Below, one piece after another: positions 1 to 12,156 of a stretch of 64,000 nucleotides of DNA. The translations under genes and the position numbers were made by a program. Source of the DNA: Camellia lanceoleosa (lineage: Eukaryota > Streptophyta > Magnoliopsida > Ericales > Theaceae); contig CM045761.1 of NCBI GenBank assembly GCA_025200525.1, positions 204,696,254 to 204,760,253 on the forward strand, in the 5' to 3' direction. Below the pieces are notes generated by a model, which searched no databases, was not told the DNA's origin, and worked only from the letters and a program-made list of their open reading frames with translations. The first letter of the stretch is position 1. Every line of letters starts with the position of its first letter.

Positions 1-714
1 TTTTGTTTTAACTTTTTGTCTAAGTATTTAATCGATGTTATCAATTTGCTTGAATTAGAAAAATTAAAAAATCAAATTGATAATACTAAAATTACATTAA
101 CCAAATTAGCCCAAGACACATATTATAAGGACTACAAGTACAATTTATTTTTTATTTTAAATATTTTAAAATAAAGAAATAAAAAAATATTAAATTAATA
201 TTCAATATTATAATTATAATAAAACTTATCATATCAAAGTAAAATTCAACATTGTATAAATCGATGTTAATCATTTTTTAAAAAACATTTAGTAGGTATC
301 ATTCTATTTATAATTTTTTTTTTGTAATTATATACTTCTATTTATGCAACAATACTGACTTGTCCAATGAAAATTTAACTCATCCAATGAAACATGTATT
401 CATAGCAGGACAATTAAAATGTTCACATGACAAGTAGGCTGAACACTCTCCATGCACACAAAAAGTGAAACCCAGAAAGGTAAACAACGGAAAACACACA
501 AGAAGAATTCAATTAGGACTAAAACCATATATATAGATGGTATGATAACGAGTTTGTTTTGGTGAGTATCATATACCAAACACTACTTTCTCTTTATTAC
601 ACACAATCATACATTTAATATATATATATATATATATATCTGGCAAATTCTGATGACAACAGAGTTTCATAACACAGCTCATGGGATTCCAACAAAGCTT
701 GAGAAAGGCAACAA
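1..714. other. AT-rich intergenic DNA / 3' flank of the IDM-like copy A gene
   Basis: No coding frame is supported here. The stretch is AT-rich and ends with a (TA)n run at about 619-639, inside or just beyond the 3' UTR of the minus-strand gene that stops at 715. No RNA gene or transposon end was recognised. Confidence 0.5.
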
Positions 715-3700
715 TCATGGTTTCTTGGCTTTGACAACGACTTCCAGGATACCATCAGGCCTAAAATTGGGAGAACATAGCCTGGGGTCAACAGGTCCAG
801 GCAAATCAAAGGTAACATGGAAGGGTCCACTTGGACACAGTTGTTCAACTTTCATTTCAAACGGATTCGGCATATCCTTCAACATTGCAACATTTCCCAC
901 CAGTCCTTCGACATGTACTTTACCATTAGGTTGAATAGTATACTTCACATTACCTGAGATGATAAACAGTCTCTATTTGGTCATCTCCTCCCTTTCTATT
1001 TTTTTTTTTTTTCTCATTTTTGGTTTTCAATGATAATGTGAAGATTCATGCAGATGGAGAATTTCCTAAAGCAAATATCAGTAGCAACTACATGTCCTAC
1101 TCTTTTGTCTGGTTGATCACAACTTTCTATTTGCTTGAGGTAAAAACATTTCACATACTGCTCCCCGATTTTCAAGTGCATAGCAAGTGGCATCATATTA
1201 GACAGAATCGTGAATTTTGCTGTGTAGTCACCAGAATACAACATTACCCATTCAAAATTAAGAGTCAACACAGGGTTAACTATAACCTATGAAATATGTT
1301 TACTCTAAAAATATTATATGTTGTATGATTACGGATACTTATCCAGTACGGTGTGGTACGAGTATCATTACCAATAAAGCTGTTGGCCCGTTGGATAGGG
1401 GTGGACATCAGCATGTTGGCCTATCCAGCCCGACTGGCCCAACCCTATTTTTTAAGACTTGGAAAAGTTGTTTTAGCCCATATGGTCGGGTTGAGCCAAC
1501 ATTTTAAACCCGAAATGTTAATGGGTTAGGCTTGGGATTTGAACTTTCAACCTAGCCCGGCCCGTTATTAAATTAATTAATTATTTATAATACATTAAAA
1601 TATAATTTTTTTTGTTAGGATTTAAACTTTATCTTTGTTGATTGTATTAAAACTCACATTTGTAGTGATGTGTGATTGAATTTATTTAAGAAGTCTTTCA
1701 ATTTATACACACAATTTTTCAATTTCAATTTATAATGATATCAATATGTTTATATAAGAAATATAATGTGTAATTGAATTTAATTATGGAATATTTTAAT
1801 TTTTGTTTTTTAACATATAGCCTGATTGGTGAGATTGAGATTTATAATTATTTTTTTAACCAGGCTTGAACAAACATATAGAGACCCAATGTTAGGGCCG
1901 AACCGGGCCCAGTTTGGGTAAGCACAAAATCCCTTATTATGTAATGTCAGCTTAGTCCGACGTTTGTCCATGCCTAATTTCGAGTACACAACATGCGTAC
2001 AGGTGTGGCTTAGACAGACAGGGTTAGTACGCCATGGGTACATTTCAGGTATAATTATGGGTACATTTCAGGTACAATTATGGGTACATTGGGGACATAA
2101 ATGTAATTTTCAAAAAATAGAGGGGTATGTTGTGCGTATTTTTATAAACTTAAAAATTACTTTAATTATTTTGTGCATTTGATTTTTAAATTGTTATATA
2201 TCATGTACTATTATAAATAACAAATTTTTTTTTTTCTTATCACATAACTAACTGTACATTTATCTTATTTTTTTTTAGATTTTTCCATATAGGCATACCC
2301 GTAACGAACCATTAGCCATGCTTTGTAGACTACTAATTGGGGCTTCAACTATGAACCACTGGTATGGGTACAAGTACTGATACCTATACGATATGCATAC
2401 GTCGATACGTTAAAATCTGAAAAAAAGTAAGGCATGAATACGGCTTGGTACGTTTGTAAAAAAATATTTATTTAATGCAAAAATTGATTAAATTGTTTAA
2501 TTTGTTAAGATCCAACATACAATTAACATTTAATGTCAAAAGTAAAGGTATAAATCAAAACTAAATATCATTATATTAAATAACTTACAAATCATAGCTT
2601 ATTTTAAAATCATGATAAGTATAAAATTAAAAATTAAAAAGAAATCTACTGAAAGAAATTTAATCTCTATAGTAAAATGAAATATTATTTTTACTAAGGT
2701 ATGGTACGATATGGTACGGTTTGGGTATATACTAGGTACGTTTGGGTCTTGGTTGCAGAAATCGTGCAATCAGGTGACGAATCTTCGTAAGAAACGCGAT
2801 TCCGTGTTTTTTAGAAAGAAACGTGTAAGAATTGCATTTCTATAGAGAGAAACGCGATCCTGTCCAAGATGGGATCATCGGTGGAAATAAAACAACTCAG
2901 AAGCTATGAAGCACGAAAGAGAAAGAGAGAAGACCTTATCGGTTTTCGGTGGTCGTCGCTCGTCGTCTCTCGTCACTGCTCTTCTTCTTCTTTAATCTTC
3001 TTCGATCTTGTAGAGAAGACTTACAGTTGCTATAATAGGAAACTTGCACCATGCTTGGCCGCTTACCAATTCGCCGATCTCGTGTAGGCGATGGAAATGA
3101 AAGAGAGAGAGAGAGCTCCCCCTGTCTCTGTGTTTGTGTTTAGGGTTGTTGAAGAGACCTTTACATATATAAAAAGCTAGGCAAAGCCCTAATGGGCCTT
3201 AATGGAGGGGAAGTGCTGGCCCGTTTTGTATTTGGGTTTTGGATGAAACTTTGGGCCATGATGATTCATCATTTAACTTCATTGGCCCAAAAAAATAAAA
3301 TAAAAGGATAAAATGATGTTTTAGCCATTAATAAAATATCTAATTAAATCATATATAATAATAAAAAATCTAATAAAATTTATAAAATAAATCATCCAAT
3401 TTTTATTTTTTATTTATTTTAACATATTTTATTATTCCTTATTTGTTATATACTTTTTTATTCATAATATATATATCAATTAAAAATAAAAAATAAATTA
3501 AAAATATTATCAATAAAAATAATACCTAAGATAAATATAATAAATATATTTAAAAATAACTATTTAACTCATCTTTATATAATAAATATATTTAAAAAAT
3601 AATTACTAATATATATATATATATATTACCGCTCCCTGAGGCACTCCCTACCTAAAACACTTCTATCGGCTCATGCTTCCTCGCTCCCGCTCCCGCCTCC

Positions 3701-4069
3701 ACTCCCGCTTCGTGCAACTAAGGTTTGGGTACGTAAAAAATTAAAAAGAAAAAAATTAAATAAATATTTTGTATATCCAATATGTATGTAGAAATACTAT
3801 ACAAAGTACTATACACCGCTAAGTATCCGATACGGATACATCATATTTATTGAAGTAAGCATGCTCCATACGTTTACAAACACACATTTACTAATATATG
3901 CACATTGATAAATAAGCAGGACAGGAAACTTACAGCCATTGCGACGAACACCAGGTAAAGCAACCCGAAAAATGTAGGCACTTTCGCTACGACCGATCTC
4001 AACACTACCAAAACCGTGTCCGACTCTCCGTTCATTTGCTGTTCCAGTCAAAACCACAGCTGGGTCCAT
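715..4069 (-). CDS. IDM2/IDM3-like alpha-crystallin-domain protein, copy A (short form)
   Basis: The two-exon model is 4069-3934 and 953-715 (TGA at 717-715), giving 124 aa. The intron has donor T|GTAAGT and acceptor TCAG| and splits a codon in phase 1, exactly as in copy B. The first exon carries VVLTGTA, then VEIG and a SAYIFRVALPGVR strand. The second carries QLCPSGPFHV and DLPGPVDPRLCSPNFRPDGILE. This conserved ending is typical, from family knowledge, of plant increased-DNA-methylation 2/3-type proteins. Those are alpha-crystallin (HSP20-like) proteins that assist histone acetylation and active DNA demethylation in the nucleus. The N-terminal extension seen in copy B is missing, so the protein may be truncated, or an upstream exon may have been missed: the frame stays open for about 20 codons before this ATG. 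The 2.98-kb intron holds a hAT-like insertion. Family assignment is fairly sure; function of this copy is not. Confidence 0.6.
2748..3722. mobile_element. Non-autonomous hAT-like element inside the copy A intron
   Basis: The ends form imperfect inverted repeats (left CTTGGTTGCAGAAATCG; right, reverse-complemented, CTTAGTTGCACGAAGCG). The element is flanked by an identical 8-bp direct repeat, GTTTGGGT, at 2740-2747 and 3723-3730. An 8-bp duplication is characteristic of the hAT superfamily. Removing the element restores a continuous AT-rich sequence with repeated GTACG motifs. No transposase frame is present. Internal GA-rich sequence near 3090 and an ORF at 2869-3087 are not recognisable as a gene. 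Confidence 0.6.
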
Positions 4070-5404
4070 ATTGATGTTCCCAAATTTGGTTCTATAGACA
4101 ACAACTAAAGTTTCAATTCATTCTCAAAGTTATTCACCAAAAGATTTGGGCATAAATAAACATATAGCTATGCTAGTAAAAGATGAAACCTTTGAAGCTT
4201 CACTGTTATACCATATCCAGAAAACAAATTTAGTCCAACAGAGAAATTAGGAAAAATGAAATGAAGGCAATCTTGGCTCAGCTCCACACACATACACATG
4301 CAAATGTAGAAACAATCTATGAACAAGTCAAACTATGTGCTTCAACTCTGTTATTGCCCTCTATGTCCACTCAGTTGTCCCTATCTTCATCATTATAAGT
4401 TGCAATATTCTGCACTACTATCCATTCTATTGCAAGTGCAGATGCATCATTACTGCTGCCACTATAGTGTGACGAGGGATAAATAAGAGAGGATAATTAA
4501 ATTCATGGAGGCAGAATTGTCTTTAAGAAAGAATGTTGCCATTTTAACAAAGGCTGTAGCATTCATAGTTGAATGATCAACTCAAGTGTTCACCAATTGC
4601 TAAGCACATTGGCTCCAGCAATAGTTTGGTTATTTTATTTTTAAAAGCCAATAAAGGAGTACATAATAAGATATAGCAAATATATATTGGCAGGAAATGT
4701 GATTAATATTTGTTACTTACGTTATTTTAATGTTGCATGGGAATACATTCATCGTAGACATCACTATGAATAAAAGCAAAAATAAGAAAGGACAGATATT
4801 ATGTGACTATACATGCTCCCAACAATGTTTCCAAGTGAAGCAAAAGAAAGAGTCAATCATCTATTTCTAATGAGCTAGCATACTTCATCCTTTGTGTTTA
4901 ATAAAACCTTCAAGAGTAATCATGACAGATAAAAGGCATGTAACACAAATAGTCTAAAATCCTATATATATAACCAAACTTGTAACATTATGATTGACGA
5001 GCAGTTTTGTTTGTAATATAAATTATTTTTACATAGTTATGGCTGCCTTTTGAAAATCAACAAAATCATAAAGCTTACCATTTCCAACATATAAAGAGAG
5101 AATATTAATGAGACCAAAGAAACACAGGTAGGCAAATATACAAGTAAATGTGTACAATTTTATAATTTGTGTAGTACTACTCGAGATACAATATCAATGC
5201 ATCTGTTTATATTCTGGTTTGTGAAAAATTTTCAAAAACCAAATTCATAGAACTCAACAAAATAGATTTGATTCCCAACATTACTAACAGTGAGGCAAGA
5301 CCAAAATATAAAATGCACACATTAAAAAAGTAGGGAAAGAAGAGCATGTACATGCAATGAAACAGACCAGGTTTTTCTCTTTAAACATAAGTGAATAATG
5401 CAGC
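4070..5404. other. Presumed 5' region or 5'-UTR intron of copy A, no coding feature
   Basis: AT-rich DNA without long ORFs. If copy A is transcribed from the GA-rich leader near 5.7 kb, this would be a 5'-UTR intron. That is inference; no splice pair was proven. Confidence 0.35.
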
Positions 5405-6570
5405 AAGCAAGCAAACAATAACAAGGAAGGTGATACCACAGAATCGATTCAATAAATCACCAAATATAACTATCTTTAAACAGAATCAAGCATGTTTTGG
5501 ATTTATTTTTTTAAAGAAAAAAAACAAAGGTCAGTTCCCTAACTATACGATCCACTAAGACAATAAATCATACACCTAAAATCGAATTTAAATATGGTCA
5601 TAACGTAATCGTGAGTTGTGGTTTGGGTTTTAAATTAAAGTCACGCCGTTCGTCCAGCGAAGAGTGAGGTATTTATTTCGCAACGCAGACAGAAGCCACA
5701 GAGAGGGAGAGAGAGGGAGATAGAAAGAACGGAGGAGGAGGAGGAGGAGTCGCCGCCGCTGCCGTCGCCGTCCCTTCAGATTCAGGTTTTGCGGTAATTT
5801 ACCAGCGATCAATCTCTGATTCGTTTCTATCATTGTTTACTTTTTTATTTTATTTATCATCAACATTTGATTTTGAACTCACTTTCTTGAGTTTTTCCAG
5901 ACCCTCACACAAACCCTAAACCCATCCATTCACTCCCTCCCTCGCAAGAAACAGATATACAGATAGATAACAAGGAAGCAAGCAAACAATAACAAGGAAG
6001 GTGATACCACAGAATCGATTCAATAAATCACCAAATATAACTATCTTTAAACAGAATCAAGCATGTTTTGGATTTATTTTTTAAAGAAAAAAAACAAAGG
6101 TCAGTTCCCTAACTATACGATCCGCTAAGACAATAAATCATACACCTAAAATCGAATTTAAATATGGTCATAACGTAATCGTGAGTTGTGAGTGAGCGAT
6201 GCAGAATCAAGTATCAGATTAACAAGAGAAAGAGAGAGAGGGTCTGGAAAAACTCAAGAAAGTGAGTTCAAAATCAAATGTTGACGATAAATAAAATAAA
6301 AAAGTAAACAATGATAGAAACGAATCAGAGATTGATCGCTGGTAAATTACCGCAAAACCTGAATCTGAAGGGACGGCGGCGGCGACTCCTCCTCCTCCTC
6401 CGTTCTTTCTATCTCCCCCTCTCTCTCTCTATCTATCTATCTGTATATCTGTTTCTTGCGAGAGGGAGGGAGTGAATGGATGGGTTTAGGGTTTGTGTGA
6501 GTCGTTTGGTTTGGATTTTAAAGTAAAGCCACGCCGTTCGTCCAGCGAAGAGTGAGGTATTTCGCAACGC
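5405..6570. repeat. Scrambled direct and inverted duplication upstream of copy A
   Basis: Four blocks occur twice. R1: 5405-5620 and 5976-6190, direct and nearly identical. R2: about 5621-5686 and 6509-6570, direct. X: about 5712-5903 and 6240-6424, inverted. Y: about 5904-5969 and 6431-6501, inverted. The order is R1-R2-X-Y-R1-X'-Y'-R2. X and Y were each inverted but kept their order, so one simple inversion cannot explain it. X holds a (GAG)n/GCC-rich leader-like sequence, so the promoter/leader of copy A may now exist in both orientations. An assembly artefact is possible. Confidence 0.75.
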
Positions 6571-8636
6571 CGAGAGAGAGAGAGAGAGAGAGTGAGTGAG
6601 TGACTGTGTGTGACAGATTCTTTCTTATTCCCTGATATCCGAGTACTAACGATAAAAGACCCATTTTACCCCTCTTGCCTATGCTCTCTGCTACCCTTCC
6701 TTGTGGGGTCTTCTACTAGTATTACCATATCTATCAACATTTTTTTTCACCAATTTTACACTACATTTTTTTCACCAATTTTACACTGATTTATTTAGGA
6801 TTGAATATGAAATTCGTGAAATTCATAATCTGATTTAATTCAGTCTAATTCTATAGATTTAGATTGATTTTTTTAATTCGTGATTCAGTTCTAGATTGAA
6901 CCCTACGATTCTGAATTGGAACTGATCCAGACCATATATAAATAGTCTATATTTTTATTATACACCATCCCCATAGTATCGTCTCTTATTCCATATAAAA
7001 CTTAAACTCAAATCTAAACTCACATAAGATCTTTTTTTATTACTTTTGTTTGTTAGTTTTTAGTTTTAATTTGTAATGATCTTAATACTTATGGTAAAAC
7101 CAGTTTTTTTATGGTTGTTTAAATTTTAGAACAATATGTCACTATTATAGAAAGATATGTTACTATTGTGGAACTAATATAGTATTATGTTTATATTTTT
7201 ATGAAATTAAATTGTTATATATATTTTTTTGTTATTTAATTATGTGAATCCGTGATACTAAACTGATCCAATCCGTGTTTAAGTGGATTGGTTTGGATTG
7301 ATTTCATTATTTAAACGGATTGGATTAATTTCAATTTTTCAAGAATCGTAGATAATAGATTGATCTTGGTTTTGCCTCAATCCGATCCAATCCGGACCAT
7401 GCTCATCAATTATAAAATAAATTTTAATTATTCAATAACAAAAAATTAAAGCCTCATTTGACAACTCTCGTTTGGCAACCGAACTTTTTAGTCAAAAACT
7501 TACTAAATTAGTCAAAAAGCCAACAACGCATACCAAAAAGTCAAAGATTCTCTTTTCTCTCTACTTTTTGCACATCTTTTCATAAAAAGCCAAAAAGTCA
7601 TCCCAAACATACTAGTTTTTTTTAGCTCATATTTTAGCAAAATAGCCAAAAAGTTACTAAATTAGCCTGTTCCCAAACGAGGCATGTGCTTTAGCCTAAA
7701 AGTCAAAAAATTACTAAAAAAATTAAAAAGCTAACAATTTATACCAAAAAATCAAAAGATCTATTTTCTCTCTACTTTTTGCACATCTTTTTATAAAAAA
7801 TTAAAAAGTCATTCCAAATATACTAATTTTTTTTACTAAAATAATATGTTCTCAAACGAGGCCTAATTGCTTTAATAAACTCTTTTTATTACTACATAAA
7901 AAGTAAAAAAATAAAAAGTTCAAACAAAATTGAGTTATGAGGCAACATTACCTTCAAAATAAAAGAAATTTTTTGTGTGCAAGAAACGAAATTGAAATTG
8001 AAATAAAAATACTAGGTTGTATGAGAAATTTTCATATAAAAAAAAGTTGTATGTTTTTTTTTTTTTTTTAAGTAGTATATTCTGTGCGCTTTCCACCTTT
8101 CTCATCATTTGGTGAAGTATCTCTGTATTTTTTTTAATGAAATTATGGCTCATTTTTTCATTCAACGAAGAACTCTTCCAGTGTTAAGGTTTGACTCCCG
8201 TGGAGCTGGACCGCAAACAAGGGTAACCTTTGTGATTGTACAATTGTTGCTGTGGTTTTTTTTTTTTTTTATTTAAAAATATATACATTGGAATACAAAT
8301 ACAACTTTTGAAATCAAAAATCAGAAAGAACTTACACACGCACGTACGTTGGGAGAGTAAAAACCCATGATTTTCTAGTGAGATAGAAGATCAAGTGCTT
8401 CGGCTAACTGGGTATATCAACGGGGGTTATGCTCTAACAAAGTGGGGTTACATAGCCAACCAACAAATACTTCTTATTTTTACTTCCAGACCCCTTCATA
8501 TGTATGTCCCCCTATTATATGTTACTCAGCACAAGAAACCAAATAACCCAATAATGGATAGGAAAATCTACAGGAAGTGTTGTTCTTTATATGGTTCACG
8601 GTTTCCAGGATTAACTGAATTACAGAACATGAGGTA
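6571..8636. other. AT-rich intergenic DNA with a duplicated repeat at about 7447-7862
   Basis: No gene recognised. A (GA)n tract lies at about 6571-6592. Around 7447-7862 two diverged tandem copies of an AT-rich unit share 'aaaaagtca' and 'actagttttttt'-like segments. The region is bounded by GCCTCATTTG on the left and its near-inverse CAAACGAGGC at about 7674 and 7853, which suggests a dimeric MITE. Confidence 0.4.
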
Positions 8637-8641
8637 TTACT

Positions 8642-9800
8642 TGTTGGAATAATCTTCTGTGTAAAAAAAATAAATTGAAATTAAATTAAACAAATAAAAT
8701 AAATAACTTACAGAATTTATTTTATTGAACCGAATGAAAAATAAAAGGCCAAGTTAGTGTGTGACACTCTGTCCTTAAGACAGATTCGCCCCGCTTCGGT
8801 GCTTACGGACTAATGGCGTCTATCTCCCAAGATACAATGATCTTCACAAATTTATAGTCGCACTCCAAACAAATTTGTCCAGCAAACTAGAACCTTGTGT
8901 TCTATACTCTATTTAATTTTTCTCTAAAACTAGAATGAATAATAAATAATGCAAACAGAGCAAAGTTGGACAGCAAGAAAATTAATTTTTTCTGTCTATT
9001 CTTTGGATGCAAAGACTGCAGAACAGATATGAATTTATAGGCATCTAAGACTGCCGAACAGGTGCAGTATTTTGAATTGAACAGGTAAGGTTTCAAATGA
9101 ACAGGTGCAAACACCAACTGAACAGATAACTGTTGGAAATAAGATCTGTTTGAACTGTGTGAACCTGTCAAACAGTGCAGATTCGGAACTGTAACTGCTG
9201 GGCAGTTATGAGTAGTTTTATGCAGTTAATCTGTTGAAAATACGGACTAAAGTTGGTAATATGTGGACAGAAAATTAATTTCAATTTTGACACAAAATTA
9301 GAATTTAATTTCATTAAAAATTTTTGAAAAAAAATTCAAATAAATTTTATCCAAAAAATTAATATCAGAACCGACCCACAACCGCGCACGGCTCGGCTCG
9401 GCCGAACCGGCGGCGGCGCACCTGTGGTGGTTTGGGCTAAGGTTCCATTTTTCCATAACTCCTCCCTTCTACAAATTAGGGGTGCCCCTTAGGACCCAAC
9501 CCAAGGGTTGTAGTCTAGAGCTTATATACACAAAAAAACTCTCTTAAAGTTTCAATATGAGACAACCCATTTTAAGGAAACCCACATTTAAATCTTTAAA
9601 TGTCTATTCCACGAATCCGAAAACGACGTCAACTTCTTATTTACTCATAAATGGTTTTGATGAACCGTCTTCACCGTGTAACTTGCCACGCGGCAAGAAA
9701 CACGTCACCTCTTTGGACCCATCTCAAAAGACGTTTGGGGCCCACTCCATTTTGGGCTCAAAGTTGGCCCACAATGTCTTATAAACCAAAATTTCTAACA
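8642..9800 (-). mobile_element. Solo LTR (1159 bp), probably Copia-type
   Basis: The sequence begins TGTTGGAA and ends TTCTAACA (TG...CA with short inverted ends). It is flanked by a perfect 5-bp target duplication, TTACT, at 8637-8641 and 9801-9805. There is no internal coding region, primer-binding site or second LTR, so it is a solo LTR. The minus orientation is preferred because that strand reads TGTTAGAAATTTTGG at the start and ...ATTCCAACA at the end, as in many plant Copia LTRs; this is the weaker part of the call. It abuts the stop codon of the IDM-like copy B. Confidence 0.75.
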
Positions 9801-12156
9801 TTACTCGTATTTCAGGACGACAGCTTCAAGAATACCATCAAATCTGAAGTGGGGTGAAAAAAGCCTTGGATCAACAGGTCCTGGCAGACTGAAAGAAAGT
9901 GTGAATGGTCCGGGTGGGCATTGTTGCTGAAATTTCATTTCATAAATACAGGAATGTCTCAAAACAGTTTTTCCACCAGTTGATGTCACACCCCGTACAT
10001 GGTCCTTTCCATCACGTTTAATCTCACAGCTGAACTGACCTGCTAGAACAGATGCTATCAAGTTCTTAGAAGTAAACACAGAGCCTCGTAAAGAAAGCCA
10101 CCAAAAGAGCAAAGAAAAGGATTTTTTAGATCACTCAAATGAAATACAATTACATTATCCCAAATGCAAGACAGATTTTGGTTTTAACTCGTGAAAGACT
10201 AAAAATAGAAGATCATGCATACCATGTGTGTACATGTTTCTTGAAGCAAAAGAGTAGTCATAGTTATTAACTAAATTTAAATGGTCTAATGCAAAAACAA
10301 AGATAAACTAAGGATAAATGCACCATAAAGCAATTGTTTATCCACTCCCAAGGCATACGTAAATGCACCAAAGTACGTTCTGAAAGATAAACTAAGCATA
10401 AATGCACAATAAAGCAATTGTTTATTGACTCTCAAGACATACATAATTGCACCGAAGTATGTTCTAAACAAATAATTTCAAACCATCCTATTTATAGATT
10501 CCACTACGAAATTTTAGTAAACAAATTAACCACATGCTGGAGACGAATCTCGTGAATCTCTTTCTATAGAGGTTGTCTAGATAACTCCAGCACTTCTATT
10601 TTGCATCTGAAAAATACTGATGGCCTTTAGGAAATTATCCAAACCTTAAATACATACTAAGCAAATAATTTCAAACTATCCTATTTTTAGATTCCATTAC
10701 AAAATTTTAGAAAACAAGTTGACCACACGCTGGAGACAAACCTTGTGATTCTCTTTCTATAAAGGTTGTCTAGATAATGCCTGTCATAAAAAATAAAAAC
10801 GAAACCCATAACTAATTAGTAGCCTCCATAATTTCCAAGAATGTAGATCCATTAACTGGCAGTGCCATTTTTCATCCAACAATTGTAAGGTGCAGCATAG
10901 TGTTCTTACCACCTTCTTTGCAGATTTTTTTCCGGTAGAGTCAAGAGGGTTCCTTACATGGTCTTATCAATCTAAATAACATGTTTGGCAGATATGTAGT
11001 TTTATGCAGAATAATAAGGCTAGGTTGCTGTATATTCATCCTTACAAGATGTTTTGGTGGTCTGTGCAACATGCAGTTCCATACCATAAAAAATAACATG
11101 CTTGTAGTCCTTTGAGTGTCTAGCCATGCTCATGCCTAGATTTGTTGGCATGTATGTAAGTTTATGTGGTATACGGCATCCTACTTCCTCATAGATTTTG
11201 CCCTTTCTTGGTTTTATCTTGAGTGCAGTTTTATAAGTGATTTGTATATGCACACAGAAGTTTAGTTTCTAGGCTTCGGTTTTTATATAGGGTTTTCGCC
11301 CCTTTAAGGTGGTTTTGGTAATAAATTTATGCTTACAAAAAGAAAAAAGGCCGTCTTGCTTGCCAAATAGGCAATATTTTAAGTTTTTAAAAAATTTAGA
11401 ACAAGGCAAGGGAAAGGAAACACTATCCAAGAGAAAATTGCTTGAAAGCATTATATTGCTACAGGCATCAGTTGCAATTACGTTAAATGCACTAGATCAA
11501 AGTGTCAGGTGTACATGGTTGTCTCCAGGAATCAGACTCGTGCCCAAATGAATTAGATACTTAAGCAGCATAAAAATATTTTCTGCCAGAAGATGCAAAA
11601 ACACACAGGGTAGCCCAATGCCTTGGATTCCTTGCACTGGATAGAAAGAACATGTCTTCTCATCCTTAGATGCAACAGAATCTTTTTGACCCAGTTCAGC
11701 ATTAAGAAAAACTTGGGTCTTTAATCCCCTGTAACTTAAAGGAGTTGCCTTGTTGGTAAGCAAGGACTATTAAATAGTACGACAATTAATATTATCATAA
11801 CTTCTCTATAAATATAGCAAAAATTTAAGAAAAAGAGAGAAACAAACCAGGATCCTTTCTAATCCCAGGCAGAGCAACTTGAAAAAAATAGGCAGATTTG
11901 CTAACACCAATGTCCACAGCTCCAACAGCTGGTACAGTTCCCCCTCTTGTAGCTGTTCCAGTTAAGATAACAGATGCCTTTGAATTAGATTATGACGCAT
12001 TTGGAACCGGTAAAAGGGGCATCATGAACGGCCCATCCAAATTGCCTGTACTTGGGACCAGTGACATTTCAAAAGGATCACAATACTGCCCTTTTCCATT
12101 TCATCTTGAAACTTTGCCGATGAGCTTCCATTTGCATGCGAATCTTTTCCTTCCAT
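9801..12156 (-). pseudogene. IDM2/IDM3-like alpha-crystallin-domain protein, copy B (broken first exon)
   Basis: Exons: about 12156-11848 and 10039-9801 (TAA at 9803-9801). The intron is in the same place and phase as in copy A (G|GTTTGT donor, GCAG| acceptor). The second exon encodes CEIKRDGK, QQQCPPGPFTLSFSLPGPVD and FRFDGILEAVV, clearly paralogous to copy A. The first exon encodes an acidic/Ser-rich start, a YCDPFEMSLVPSTG block, then VILTGTA, AVGAVDIGVSKSAYFFQVALPGIR. It is not open: the ATG frame must shift by one base near 12087 to enter the YCDPF block, and TAA at 11992-11990 stops it before VILTGTA. The gene is therefore probably a pseudogene, unless the assembly has errors there or transcription starts downstream. 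The solo LTR at 8642-9800 displaced its 3' UTR. Confidence 0.65.

Noticed and set aside
2869..3087. 72-codon ORF in the hAT-like insertion
   Set aside because: Lys/Arg/Ser-rich with no similarity to any transposase; too short to support.
5630..5833. 67-codon minus-strand ORF at the GAG-rich block
   Set aside because: Arg/Leu-rich translation of a (GAG)n/GA leader, and its sequence is duplicated and inverted nearby; more likely untranslated leader.
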